A stretch of DNA of 64,000 bases from Paracoccus denitrificans (GTDB lineage Bacteria; Pseudomonadota; Alphaproteobacteria; Rhodobacterales; Rhodobacteraceae). The notes under the pieces are model-generated. The model did not search any database. It was not told the origin of the DNA and worked only from the letters and a program-made list of their open reading frames with translations. The translations under genes were made by a program, and so were the position numbers. Location of the stretch: assembly GCA_003240735.1 (NCBI GenBank), contig QFNE01000003.1, positions 124,001-188,000 on the forward strand. Reading direction: 5' to 3'. This document shows positions 8,630 to 16,882 of the stretch, in pieces. Position 1 is the stretch's first letter. Each line of letters starts with the position of its first letter.

Positions 8630-9600
8630 AAGATTTGAGGTGGTTGCACGCGCTGGGACCGGTCATTGCGCTGATCTTGCTGATCATCATCGGCGCCCTG
8701 CTGAACCCGCAGTTTCTGGCGCCTGCGAACGTGGTGAACGTGCTGGCGCGGTCCGCCTTCATCGGCATCATTGCCGTGGGCATGACATTCGTGATCACAT
8801 CGGGCGGTCTGGACCTGTCCGTGGGATCGATGGCTGCGTTCATCGCGGGCATGGCCATTCTGGCGATGAACGCGCTGGTGCCGATCATGGGCGTGAACTG
8901 GGGCACGGTGCTGGCCGGCATGAGCATCGCATTGGCCGGGGGGCTGGTCGCGGGGTTACTGAACGGGCTATTGGTGACACGCGCGGGGATCGAACCCTTC
9001 ATCGTCACGCTGGGCACGATGGGCATCTTCCGCAGCCTCGTGACCTGGATCGCCGACGGCGGCACCGTCAGTCTGGATAGCGGCCTGCGCACGCTTTATC
9101 GCCCGGTCTATTACTCGGGCATCGGGTATGTCACCTGGCCGATCGTCGTCTTTGCGCTGGTCGCAATCGGCGGTCATGTCCTGATGCGCCACACCCGTTT
9201 CGGCCGCTATGTCGAGGCGATCGGCAGCAACGACAAGGTTGCTCGTTACTCCTCGGTCGATGTGGGGCGCATTCAGCTTATGACCTATGTGCTGCTGGGT
9301 CTGCTAGTGGGGCTCGCCACGGTGATCTATATCCCGCGGCTGGGTTCGGCGTCCGGCTCCACCGGTATCGGCTGGGAACTGGAGGCGATTGCCGCGGTGA
9401 TCATCGGTGGCACCGCGCTGAAGGGCGGGCGCGGGATCGTCTGGGGCACTGTCGTCGGTGTCCTGATCCTCAGCCTCATCGACAATATTCTGAACTTGGC
9501 GGACTTGGTCAGCCCTTATCTGAACGGGGCAATCCAGGGCGTCATCATCGTTCTTGCTGTGGTCTTGCAGCGGGAAAAGCGCACCGCCGACACGCGGTAA
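8626..9600 (+). CDS. Sugar ABC transporter permease (RbsC type)
   Basis: The 324-residue protein has about nine or ten hydrophobic segments and the ribose-type permease signature region GMTFVITSGGLDLSVGSMAAF near residues 45-65 and AIAAVIIGGTALKGGRGIVWGT near 262-283, which contacts the ATPase. ATGA overlap with the upstream ATPase gene. It is the single inner-membrane channel component, expected to act as a homodimer. Confidence 0.93.
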   Translation: MKDLRWLHALGPVIALILLIIIGALLNPQFLAPANVVNVLARSAFIGIIAVGMTFVITSGGLDLSVGSMAAFIAGMAILAMNALVPIMGVNWGTVLAGMSIALAGGLVAGLLNGLLVTRAGIEPFIVTLGTMGIFRSLVTWIADGGTVSLDSGLRTLYRPVYYSGIGYVTWPIVVFALVAIGGHVLMRHTRFGRYVEAIGSNDKVARYSSVDVGRIQLMTYVLLGLLVGLATVIYIPRLGSASGSTGIGWELEAIAAVIIGGTALKGGRGIVWGTVVGVLILSLIDNILNLADLVSPYLNGAIQGVIIVLAVVLQREKRTADTR

Positions 9601-9622
9601 TCAATCAAAGGGGGGAACTGTA

Positions 9623-10588
9623 ATGCTTCGTCGAAATCTGATGAAACTGCCGCTGGCGCTGGCCGCCGTGACCGCGCTTGGCACCGGGGTGGTCTTTGCC
9701 CAGGACGCCGACAAGAAGGTGACCATCGGTGTTGCCATTCCGTCGGCCACCCACGGCTATATGGGCGGCCTGAACTGGCACGCCCAGCAGTCGATCGAGC
9801 GGCTGAAAACCGTCTATCCGAACATCGAATTCGTTCTGTCGACCGCCGGTGACAGCTCCAAGCAGGTCAACGACGTCGAAGACATGCTGGCGACCCGCAA
9901 CATCGACGGGCTGGTCATCCTGCCCTTCGAATCCGAGCCGCTGACCCCGACGGTCAAGGCCGTCAAGGACGCCGGCAAATTCGTCACCGTCGTTGATCGG
10001 GGCCTTAGCGAAGAAGGGATCGAGGATCTTTACGTCGCAGGCGACAACAGCGCGTTCGGCCGCGTCGCCGGTGAGTGGTTCCGAGACAATGTCGGCGGCG
10101 GGAAAAAGATCGTCGTTCTGCGCGGTATCCCGACCACGCTGGACAACGAACGCGTCGAGGCATTCCAGAAGGCGCTGGAAGGTTCGGACGTCCAGATCCT
10201 GGACATGCAGCACGGCAACTGGAACCGTGACGATGCCTTCAAGGTCATGCAGGACTATCTGACCAAATACCCGGAAATTGACGGCGTCTGGGCGGCCGAC
10301 GATGACATGGCCACCGGCGTGCTTGAGGCGATCTCTGCCGCTGGCCGTGACGGGATCCCGGTTGTCGGCGGTGCCGGCATGAAGGAAATCGTCAAGCGCA
10401 TCATGGACAAGGACCCCGTCCTGCCCGTGGACGTGACCTATCCGCCGGCCCAGATCAGCGCCGCGATTGAAATGACGGCACTGCATTTCGTGTCATCCGC
10501 CCCGATGGCCGGCCGCTACATCATCGGCAGCCAGCTGATCACGCCGGAAAACGCAGAACGCTTCTATTTCCCCGACAGCCCGTTCTGA
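9623..10588 (+). CDS. Sugar ABC transporter periplasmic substrate-binding protein
   Basis: The 321-residue protein begins with a Sec signal peptide (basic MLRRNLMK, hydrophobic core, VFAQ cleavage region near residue 24) and continues as a type I periplasmic binding protein (VTIGVAIPSATHGYMGGLNWHA, DGLVILPFES, VVDRGLSEEGI). It is preceded by a strong AAAGGGGGGAAC ribosome site, fitting the excess of binding protein over permease. Last gene of the operon, followed by a clear terminator. The aromatic residues of the pocket do not allow me to name the sugar. Confidence 0.92.
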   Translation: MLRRNLMKLPLALAAVTALGTGVVFAQDADKKVTIGVAIPSATHGYMGGLNWHAQQSIERLKTVYPNIEFVLSTAGDSSKQVNDVEDMLATRNIDGLVILPFESEPLTPTVKAVKDAGKFVTVVDRGLSEEGIEDLYVAGDNSAFGRVAGEWFRDNVGGGKKIVVLRGIPTTLDNERVEAFQKALEGSDVQILDMQHGNWNRDDAFKVMQDYLTKYPEIDGVWAADDDMATGVLEAISAAGRDGIPVVGGAGMKEIVKRIMDKDPVLPVDVTYPPAQISAAIEMTALHFVSSAPMAGRYIIGSQLITPENAERFYFPDSPF

Positions 10589-10603
10589 TCGGCGACAAAT
10601 GCG

Positions 10604-10634
10604 AAAGACGGCGGCGCGATGCCGCCGTCTTTTT
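10604..10634 (+). terminator. Rho-independent terminator
   Basis: AAAGACGGCGGC pairs perfectly with GCCGCCGTCTTT over 12 bp around a five-base loop, followed by more T residues. It ends the sugar operon; the A residues on its left flank would let it also work for the convergent hutD-like gene. Confidence 0.92.
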
Positions 10635-10664
10635 ATGACTGCCCCCTTGCCAGACGGTTGGCGC

Positions 10665-11198
10665 CTAATCCGGGGACACGATCTCGACGATCAGGGTCTG
10701 TGCGTGGCGCGGAACATCCGTCCGTAGGTCCAATTCCAGCAGATCGTGACGATCGGCACCCGGCACCGGCGCGAGCGCGAAAAGATAGCGTGCAAGGCAT
10801 CGCGCATCAGTGGGCGCATAGTCTGCCCCGGGCACGACACGCGCGACCAGTGGACGCCGCACCATGACGTTGAAGTCCAGTAGCGCGGGGCCGAGCAGTT
10901 CTGCCTCGCAGGTCAGGTCGCCCGGAAACGCCAACGGGCCGGACATGACATCCACTTCCGCGACTTGCCCGTCACCAAATGACAGTCGCATGGCGCCGCC
11001 CTCGATCACGCTGAGTGAGCGGTCGACCCCTTCGAAAACCGAAAACGGGCCGGATGCCGCGACGCGCGCGGTACTGATCCGCCATTGAAATGCGTCAAAC
11101 CCAGCGCCTTCAGGAACACACACGATTTCGGCGGTTTCGCCGCCACCGTTCTTCCACGGCGCAAACCTGCGGGCGCTGGCGGGATAAAGACTGCTCAT
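10665..11198 (-). CDS. hutD: HutD/Ves family protein
   Basis: The 177-residue cupin-like protein carries the family hallmark PWKNGGGETAEI near its N-terminus, then WRISTARVAASGPFSVFEGVDRSLSVIEG. HutD proteins are found in histidine-utilisation loci, where a regulatory or ligand-binding role has been proposed. Here no hut gene is adjacent; the histidine-lyase homologue lies 27 kb away and is atypical. Start at ATG 11198, after GGAAAT; an in-frame start at 11279 lacks a ribosome site and adds a non-conserved leader. From 11199 to 11468 I see no further gene. Confidence 0.8.
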   Translation of the reverse strand: MSSLYPASARRFAPWKNGGGETAEIVCVPEGAGFDAFQWRISTARVAASGPFSVFEGVDRSLSVIEGGAMRLSFGDGQVAEVDVMSGPLAFPGDLTCEAELLGPALLDFNVMVRRPLVARVVPGADYAPTDARCLARYLFALAPVPGADRHDLLELDLRTDVPRHAQTLIVEIVSPD

Positions 11199-11468
11199 GG
11201 GTGATTTCCGAATGGGTTGGGGCCGATACCGACGCACGAATTTAGCGGTTCGGTAAGCAGCCGCAATCGCGCCAATCACTCCCGCCCAGCGTAACCCCGC
11301 CGTCTGGGCAAATGCCCGCGCGGATTACAATAGACAACGTTTGTTAAGGGATGCTACCCGCAAGTGGGGTCTGGCGTGTCCTGCGGGACATGTGGCACGG
11401 ACGCCCTTTGGAACGCTGAAAGATGGGTGTCGCACGTGTTTGCTCAGACGGTTTTCCTGCATCGGCGC

Positions 11469-12182
11469 ATGCGCGGTCTTTTCGGTGTTCTGGCCCTGAC
11501 GCTTGTTGCCGCTTGCGCGAACGGTGAATTCGGCCCCGCCACACCCAGCATGGTCAGCGAGGGCGAGCGGCTGGGCGAACTGCAAGCCAAGATCCGGCGC
11601 AACCCGAATGACACCAAGGCCCTGAACGAATTCGGCGATCTGCAGGCCGCCAACGGCCAGTGGAATCAGGCCATGGGCGCCTATCGTGAGGCGATCCTGA
11701 TTGCCCCGACCAATCGCGACGCGCGTCTGGGTCTGGGCGAGGCGCAGCTGGCGCTGGGAGATTTCAACGCCGCGCTGGCGACCGCCACACAGCTTGGGTC
11801 GACGGATGTGCGCACGCGGCAACTGCGCGCCGGCGCGCTGACCGGTCTGAACCGCCTGCCCGAGGCGCGCGCGCTGCTGGAACAGACATCGCGGCAAGAA
11901 CCGCGCAATCTGGATGTGCGGAGCAACCTTGCGCTGGTTCTGGGCCTGTCGCGCGATCCAACGTCATATGGCGTCGCACGTGCCACGGCCTTTGCGCCCG
12001 ACGCAGACTACACCCACGTGCGCAACCTGATCCTGGTCGGTGGCCTGATGGGATATGAGCGCGAGGCCAAGACCGATGGCGGGACGCTTGGGCTTCAGCC
12101 CGATGAGGTCAACGACATCCTGAAGCTTGGGCGTCGTGCGCGGTCCGAAGGGATGCGCGCCTTCGGGATCATCACCCAGTAA
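11469..12182 (+). CDS. TadD-like tetratricopeptide lipoprotein
   Basis: The 237-residue protein begins MRGLFGVLALTLVAAC, a lipoprotein signal with the lipid-modified Cys at residue 16, and contains TPR repeats (LGELQAKIRRNPNDTKALNEFGDLQAANGQW and following). This is the pattern of TadD, the lipoprotein that helps the Tad pilus secretin assemble in the outer membrane. It is convergent, with zero spacing, to the CpaD-like/secretin genes of the T3SS locus. In-frame GTG 11436 is an alternative start; the ribosome site is weak for both. Inferred role: targeting or stabilising the nearby CpaC-type secretin. Confidence 0.78.
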   Translation: MRGLFGVLALTLVAACANGEFGPATPSMVSEGERLGELQAKIRRNPNDTKALNEFGDLQAANGQWNQAMGAYREAILIAPTNRDARLGLGEAQLALGDFNAALATATQLGSTDVRTRQLRAGALTGLNRLPEARALLEQTSRQEPRNLDVRSNLALVLGLSRDPTSYGVARATAFAPDADYTHVRNLILVGGLMGYEREAKTDGGTLGLQPDEVNDILKLGRRARSEGMRAFGIITQ

Positions 12183-12641
12183 TCAGTTGGTCCGCCCGGC
12201 ATAGGGGTCGAAGGGGGCGGGTTGCGCACCGCCCGTCACCTCGATGCTGCGGGCGCGGTTCGGGTCGGTCCGTGGCGCGCCCAGCGTGATCGGCGGTGCT
12301 GACAGGTTCGCCCCACCACTCAGATAGGTATCCGCGGCCCGGCCGATGGGTCCCGCCGCGGCGGGGCCGACCGACTGCGGGACAACCAGATCACGCTTGT
12401 TCGTCACCTGACGCGACAGGATCAGGTCGCTTTCGCAGCGGGACGCCCGCGCCGAGTAGCCCGATGACGTCCCCTGACACGACGCAGGCGTGATGTTGCC
12501 GCTGTCGCTATAGACGTAGCGTGGGTTCGAGGCGTGACGGATCACGTCCGAATCCTTGATCAGATTGTCGGTGCAGCCTGCGACTGCCGCCAGCGGCAAG
12601 ACGATCAGCAGTGCACGGCGAATCGGGACAAGACGGATCAT
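12183..12641 (-). CDS. CpaD-like outer-membrane lipoprotein
   Basis: The 152-residue protein has a lipobox (LAAVAGC, Cys23). Its middle part carries C-x2-DL-x3-QV-x-N-x2-DLV-x-P...GRAADTYLSGG (about residues 70-110), which resembles the C-terminal motif of CpaD pilus-assembly lipoproteins (cysteine, NL, VANP-x-DLV, R, Y-x-x-G). Its ATG overlaps the secretin stop (ATGA), and CpaD genes likewise follow CpaC in Tad loci. Known CpaD proteins are longer (about 200-220 residues), so this is a short version. It may act as pilotin or accessory ring protein for the secretin upstream. Confidence 0.65.
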   Translation of the reverse strand: MIRLVPIRRALLIVLPLAAVAGCTDNLIKDSDVIRHASNPRYVYSDSGNITPASCQGTSSGYSARASRCESDLILSRQVTNKRDLVVPQSVGPAAAGPIGRAADTYLSGGANLSAPPITLGAPRTDPNRARSIEVTGGAQPAPFDPYAGRTN

Positions 12642-13909
12642 CGCGTTATGAATCCTACGGTGTTGCGCGTGGCGCGTCGGGTGGGGGTCGGGGCCACGAC
12701 ATTGGCCGCGTCCGAGATGTAGGGCGTGATGAAGATGATCAGCTCTCGCTCTCGGCGGTTGCGGGCGGAATTGCCCAGAACACCGCTCAGACCCGGCACA
12801 CCGCGGCGGCTGTTTTCGGAATACTGTTCGTAAAGACCTGCGATCGCGAAGGTCTGCCCGCTGCCGAGTTCCACCGTGGTATCGGCGCGACGTACCGACA
12901 GGCCCGGAACGGAAAACCCGTCGATGGATACGGTGCTGCTTTCATCCAGAAAGCTGACCTCGGGCTTGACCTCAAGCGCGATGCGCTTGTTGGGCAGCAA
13001 TGTGGGGGTGAAGTCGATCGAGACGCCGTATTGCTTGAAGGCGGCCGAAATGACCCCGTCGCCCTGATTGACCGGATAGCCGATCTCGCCGCCCGCCTGA
13101 AAGCTGGCGCGGCGCCCCGACACGGTCGTCAGCGTCGGTTCCGACAAGATCTGGACCGCGCCGCGCTGTTCCAGCGCATCGATCAGGCTGTCGATGGTCA
13201 TGCGTCCGGCACTGATGCGGCCACCGATCGACGGCGACGTCGCGGTGCCGCCCAGCAGATATCCGGTCGGGTCGGACAGCGCGGTCGTGACCCGGATCGG
13301 CCCCGAGGTGCTTGACCCGACAGCAGCCAGATTGACGCCCAGTCGCTGCAGTTCAGAACGCGACGCCTCGACAAAGCGAACGCGCAGGGAAATCTGCGTC
13401 CCGCCCATATAGACCGAGTTGTCCTGAACGGCGACATCCTGGCTGTTATAGGCGCGCTCGGCCTGTGCGACGCCCCGCGCCTCGCTCACGTCGTTGGTCG
13501 AACCCGACATGATCGCGATGCCCCGGTCCTGTCGAGACACCACGCTGGACGGCAGCATCGCCTCGGCCCCGCCGCTGGCGGGCAGGACGTTGACCTGATG
13601 CTGGGCCACCTGATTCCCATCCTCGCTCATCGCGACGATGTTCGTGCGGCCCGGCGCATAGCCGGTGACGAAAATCGAATCCGCCGTCAGCGCCTGTGCA
13701 TCGGCAATCGCAGGGTCCGCCACGAACACCGTTGTCGTGTCGGCTGGCAGCCGGACGACCTGACCGTCGCCTTCGGTCAGCACGATCTGGCTGCGCGACT
13801 GCGCCTGCGCCTGCGCAGGGGTGTGGAAAGCGACCGCTGCAACGACGGCCGACGCCACCACCGCAAGGCAACGGAAGAAGTTACGAGAGAAGGCGGGACG
13901 GCGGATCAT
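12638..13909 (-). CDS. Type II/III secretin of the CpaC/RcpA (Tad) type in a T3SS operon
   Basis: The 423-residue protein has a signal peptide (cleavage near AQA, residues 33-35) and an N-terminal pilus-type domain (VRLPADTTTVFVADPAIADAQAL) followed by SIFVTGYAPGRTNIVAM, as in CpaC. The secretin core spans residues about 225-400, including ILSEPTLTTVSGRRASFQAGGEIGYPV and RRGVPGLSGVLGN, near the conserved secretin end motif. It would form the outer-membrane channel. It lies directly after sctV with a 4-base overlap, so it is almost certainly the secretin of this T3SS. It lacks the long N0-N1-N3 arm of Ysc-type SctC; a separate gene at 27425-28087 supplies such domains. Confidence 0.88.
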   Translation of the reverse strand: MIRRPAFSRNFFRCLAVVASAVVAAVAFHTPAQAQAQSRSQIVLTEGDGQVVRLPADTTTVFVADPAIADAQALTADSIFVTGYAPGRTNIVAMSEDGNQVAQHQVNVLPASGGAEAMLPSSVVSRQDRGIAIMSGSTNDVSEARGVAQAERAYNSQDVAVQDNSVYMGGTQISLRVRFVEASRSELQRLGVNLAAVGSSTSGPIRVTTALSDPTGYLLGGTATSPSIGGRISAGRMTIDSLIDALEQRGAVQILSEPTLTTVSGRRASFQAGGEIGYPVNQGDGVISAAFKQYGVSIDFTPTLLPNKRIALEVKPEVSFLDESSTVSIDGFSVPGLSVRRADTTVELGSGQTFAIAGLYEQYSENSRRGVPGLSGVLGNSARNRRERELIIFITPYISDAANVVAPTPTRRATRNTVGFITR

Positions 13910-15957
13910 TGGGCAGACAACATTGCGAGGGGCTGGACCTTGAAGCTGGGGGCGATTTCTTTGTGCGAGAGGACGGCGAAGTTGAGTTCGTGGCTGGACA
14001 GGAAGCGGCGCAGGAAGCGGCGCACATCCATGCTGGACAGAAACACCGGCTGCGTCAGATGCGCCGCCGGATCGCCAACGGCGCTGCGCAGCTTTTCCAA
14101 AATCAGGCGTGACTGCTTGGCCTCCAGCGCCAGATAGACACCGGCGGGTGACTGGCGGATCGCGCCGCGGATCATCTCCTCGATATCGGCCTCGATCACA
14201 TAGGCCGCGATAAAGCGGGACGCGTCGGCGTATTTGAAGCTGATCTGTCGCGCCAAGGCGGTGCGGACGTATTCGGCCAGAAGCTCGGGGTCCTTTTCGC
14301 GCGGCGCCCAGTCGACGATGGTTTCCAGCAGGATGCGGAGGTTGCGCACCGGGACCTCTTCCTCGACCAGCTTGCGCATGACGGCGGCGATCTTTTGCAG
14401 GGGCAGCGCCTTCTGTGCCTCGGCCACAAGGCTTTCGTATCGGGTTTCCATGGCGGCCAGCAGGGTCCCCACCTCTTGGACGCCCAAAAACTCGGCGGCG
14501 TGCAGGGGCAGACGCCGGGCGGCGATGTTGACCAGCGCAGTTGCCGGGGTTTCGAACGCGATGCCGTTGCGGCGCAGTTCAATGACGGCGCCCGCCTCGA
14601 CCCAATGGGTCACAGGATCGTTGGGGCCAAGTTCGATGTCCTGCACCGGCAGGCCAAGAATGCGGGCGGGGTCGGGATCGTCGGTAAGCCGGATCAGGCC
14701 CGTGGGGATGCGCCCTTCGGCCATCGGGACGTTATCGACGACCAGTTGCCACCTGTCGTCAGGAACCGACGGGTCGACCAGCAACTGCAGCCGGGGGAAG
14801 GCCACGCCGATCTCTTCGAACAGGCGGGTGCGCACGGTCAGGGCGTGGCGTTCGAATTCAGCGCGGTCGATGCTGTCGGCGACGCCTGCGGGAACCGCCA
14901 GATGCACCGGAGCCATGGGCGACATCAGGATATCCTGACGCGAACTGCCGGTCGACTTGTCCTGTTCGTCCTGCGCGCTTTGCCGTTGGCGCCGTCCCAG
15001 AATTATCCCAGCGGTGCCAAAAATGGCGGCCAGGGCCAGAAACACGGCGATGGGGAACCCCGGCACACAGGCAAACCCCAGAAGGACGACGGCCGCGACC
15101 TGCAAGGCCCGTGGGCTGCCCGCGATCTGGTCGGTGATGTCGCGGGCCAGATCGCCTGACCCCTCGGTCGAGGTGCGGGTAATCACGATACCGGCGCTGA
15201 TCGACATCAGCAGGGCCGGTATCTGGCTGACCATCCCGTCGCCGACCGTCAGCACGGAGTAAAGATGCAGCGCCTCGCCGAACGGCATGCCGTTCTGACC
15301 GACACCGACGCCCAGACCCCCAAGGATGTTGACGGCAATGATGATCAGGCCGGCGATGGCATCGCCTTTGACGAACTTCATCGCGCCGTCCATGGCACCA
15401 TAGAATTCGCTTTCGGTCTGCAGTGCCTGCCTGCGGCGGCGGGCTTCGGCCAGGTCGATCTCGCCCGCGCGCATATCGCTGTCGATCGACATCTGGCGAC
15501 CGGGCAGCGCATCCAGCGAAAACCGGGCCGACACCTCGGCCACGCGTTCCGAGCCCTTGGTGATGACGATGAACTGCACGATGGTGATGATCAGAAAGAC
15601 CACGATCCCGACGACCAGCGAGCCGCCAAGGACGAACTTGCCGAACGTCTCGACGATCTTGCCGGCGTCCGCGTGCAGCAGGATCAGGCGTGTGGTACTG
15701 ATCCCGATGGCCAGCCGGAACAGCGTCGCAAACAGCAGGATCGACGGCAGCGTCGACAGCGACGTCGGGTTCTTCAGATAGATCGCGACGATCAGGATCA
15801 GGACCGATAGCGCCAGGTTGAACCCGATCGACAGGTCGATCAGCCACGTCGGCAGCGGGACCATGATCATGAAGACGATCAGGACCAGCAGCATCACCAG
15901 CAGCAAATCCTGCCGCGCGGCCAGCCGCATCAATCGCTGAGACAGGGCCGACGTCAT
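13906..15957 (-). CDS. sctV: T3SS export apparatus protein SctV (FlhA/YscV family)
   Basis: The 683-residue protein has about eight N-terminal membrane segments, the FHIPEP-family signature region LSTLPSILLFATLFRLAI...TRLIL (near residues 68-97) and a cytosolic region from about residue 345 that forms the nonameric export ring. SctV accepts substrate-chaperone complexes and couples to the proton motive force in the inner membrane. Length is normal for the family. ATGA overlaps on both sides tie it to the TPR gene upstream and the secretin downstream. Confidence 0.97.
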   Translation of the reverse strand: MTSALSQRLMRLAARQDLLLVMLLVLIVFMIMVPLPTWLIDLSIGFNLALSVLILIVAIYLKNPTSLSTLPSILLFATLFRLAIGISTTRLILLHADAGKIVETFGKFVLGGSLVVGIVVFLIITIVQFIVITKGSERVAEVSARFSLDALPGRQMSIDSDMRAGEIDLAEARRRRQALQTESEFYGAMDGAMKFVKGDAIAGLIIIAVNILGGLGVGVGQNGMPFGEALHLYSVLTVGDGMVSQIPALLMSISAGIVITRTSTEGSGDLARDITDQIAGSPRALQVAAVVLLGFACVPGFPIAVFLALAAIFGTAGIILGRRQRQSAQDEQDKSTGSSRQDILMSPMAPVHLAVPAGVADSIDRAEFERHALTVRTRLFEEIGVAFPRLQLLVDPSVPDDRWQLVVDNVPMAEGRIPTGLIRLTDDPDPARILGLPVQDIELGPNDPVTHWVEAGAVIELRRNGIAFETPATALVNIAARRLPLHAAEFLGVQEVGTLLAAMETRYESLVAEAQKALPLQKIAAVMRKLVEEEVPVRNLRILLETIVDWAPREKDPELLAEYVRTALARQISFKYADASRFIAAYVIEADIEEMIRGAIRQSPAGVYLALEAKQSRLILEKLRSAVGDPAAHLTQPVFLSSMDVRRFLRRFLSSHELNFAVLSHKEIAPSFKVQPLAMLSAQ

Positions 15958-16520
15958 TCGTCGTCCTCGACATCGCCAATGTCGCCAGCGCGGGTGGAAA
16001 CCGCCGTTGGCGTCAGATCGCGCGACCGGTCCAACGCGGCGCGCGCCGCCGCGGTGTCGCCCTGCCGGTAAAGGGCCTTTGCCGCGATATAATACCGCGC
16101 AGCCAGTTCCTTGTCGGTTGGCGCGCGCGACACCAGCCCGCGCAGAGGTTCGTCCAGACGACCCAGCACCGTCAGCGCCTGCGCCGGATCACCGGCGCGC
16201 AGCATCGCCTCGGCCGCCGCCAAGAGCGTGCGGGGCGAGGTATCGCCCATCGTCATTGCCGCCAGCGCCAGCACCATGGCGCGCGACGGGTTGTCGTGGC
16301 GCAGATAAAGAATGGCGAGCTCGGCCAGCGTCCGACCATGCCGGGCGGGGCCTTCATCGGGGATCGCGTGGGCCTGCGCCGCGCCGGCAGTATCATCCGC
16401 CCATTCCCAGACTGCGGGCTGAATGTCGTCGGCCATGACATCTTCAAGACTGACGTCGTCCAGCTTGATATCGTCCAGATTGGCGTTGCCGTCGTCGATC
16501 CGCAGTGCCGCCATCGTCAT
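15954..16520 (-). CDS. TPR protein before sctV, SctY-like chaperone candidate
   Basis: The 188-residue protein has an acidic N-terminus (residues 1-45, rich in Asp) and helical TPR-like repeats (LAELAILYLRHDNPSRAMVLALAAMTMGD; AARYYIAAKALYRQGDTAAARAALDRS). No signal peptide. In Yersinia and Pseudomonas the order is yscX-yscY-yscV, where YscY is a TPR chaperone for YscX; here a 120-residue protein, this TPR protein and sctV occur in the same order with ATGA overlaps. I infer a SctY-like role from synteny and fold; sequence identity to YscY is not obvious to me and this protein is longer (YscY is about 114). Confidence 0.6.
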   Translation of the reverse strand: MTMAALRIDDGNANLDDIKLDDVSLEDVMADDIQPAVWEWADDTAGAAQAHAIPDEGPARHGRTLAELAILYLRHDNPSRAMVLALAAMTMGDTSPRTLLAAAEAMLRAGDPAQALTVLGRLDEPLRGLVSRAPTDKELAARYYIAAKALYRQGDTAAARAALDRSRDLTPTAVSTRAGDIGDVEDDE

Positions 16521-16879
16521 GCGCCACGCAGGTCCATATAGCGCCCAAGCTTATAGCTTTCGTCGCGGATCACCGCCTCGACCAGACGGCCCAGGCCCGG
16601 GATGGCCTTGTCCGCCTCGCCGGCATGTGCGGCGGCGGCGTCAAGTGCAGCGATCAGCGCCACGGGATCGGGCAGGTTGGTCGGTCCAAGCGCCGTATCC
16701 AGAATTCCGCTGAAGCCGCGGGCGGGCGACGCCGCCGCGGAGCTGGGCGTGTTTGCATCGATGTCGCGTGCCGTTGGAGGCGTCTGCACCGGGCGCGGCA
16801 TCGGCGCCAGACGGTCGATCCGTTCGGCGGCGGCCGCATCGGTGACTGTGACGGGCAACGGGGTGATGCGATCTGTCAT
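16517..16879 (-). CDS. Small T3SS protein, SctX-like candidate
   Basis: The 120-residue soluble protein has a Pro/Thr/Ala-rich first half, likely disordered, and a helical C-terminal half (FSGILDTALGP..., ending ESYKLGRYMDLRGA). It has no signal peptide and no cysteine. Length matches YscX (122 residues), and it lies between sctD and the TPR gene preceding sctV, the YscX position. Because similarity cannot be established by eye, the assignment is positional only; it could also be another early secreted substrate. Confidence 0.5.
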   Translation of the reverse strand: MTDRITPLPVTVTDAAAAERIDRLAPMPRPVQTPPTARDIDANTPSSAAASPARGFSGILDTALGPTNLPDPVALIAALDAAAAHAGEADKAIPGLGRLVEAVIRDESYKLGRYMDLRGA

Positions 16880-16882
16880 CGT

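Noticed and set aside
11469..13909. Reading this part as the edge of a Tad pilus locus
   Set aside because: The secretin and CpaD-like genes are translationally coupled to sctV, and no tadA, tadB/C, cpaE or flp gene is present.
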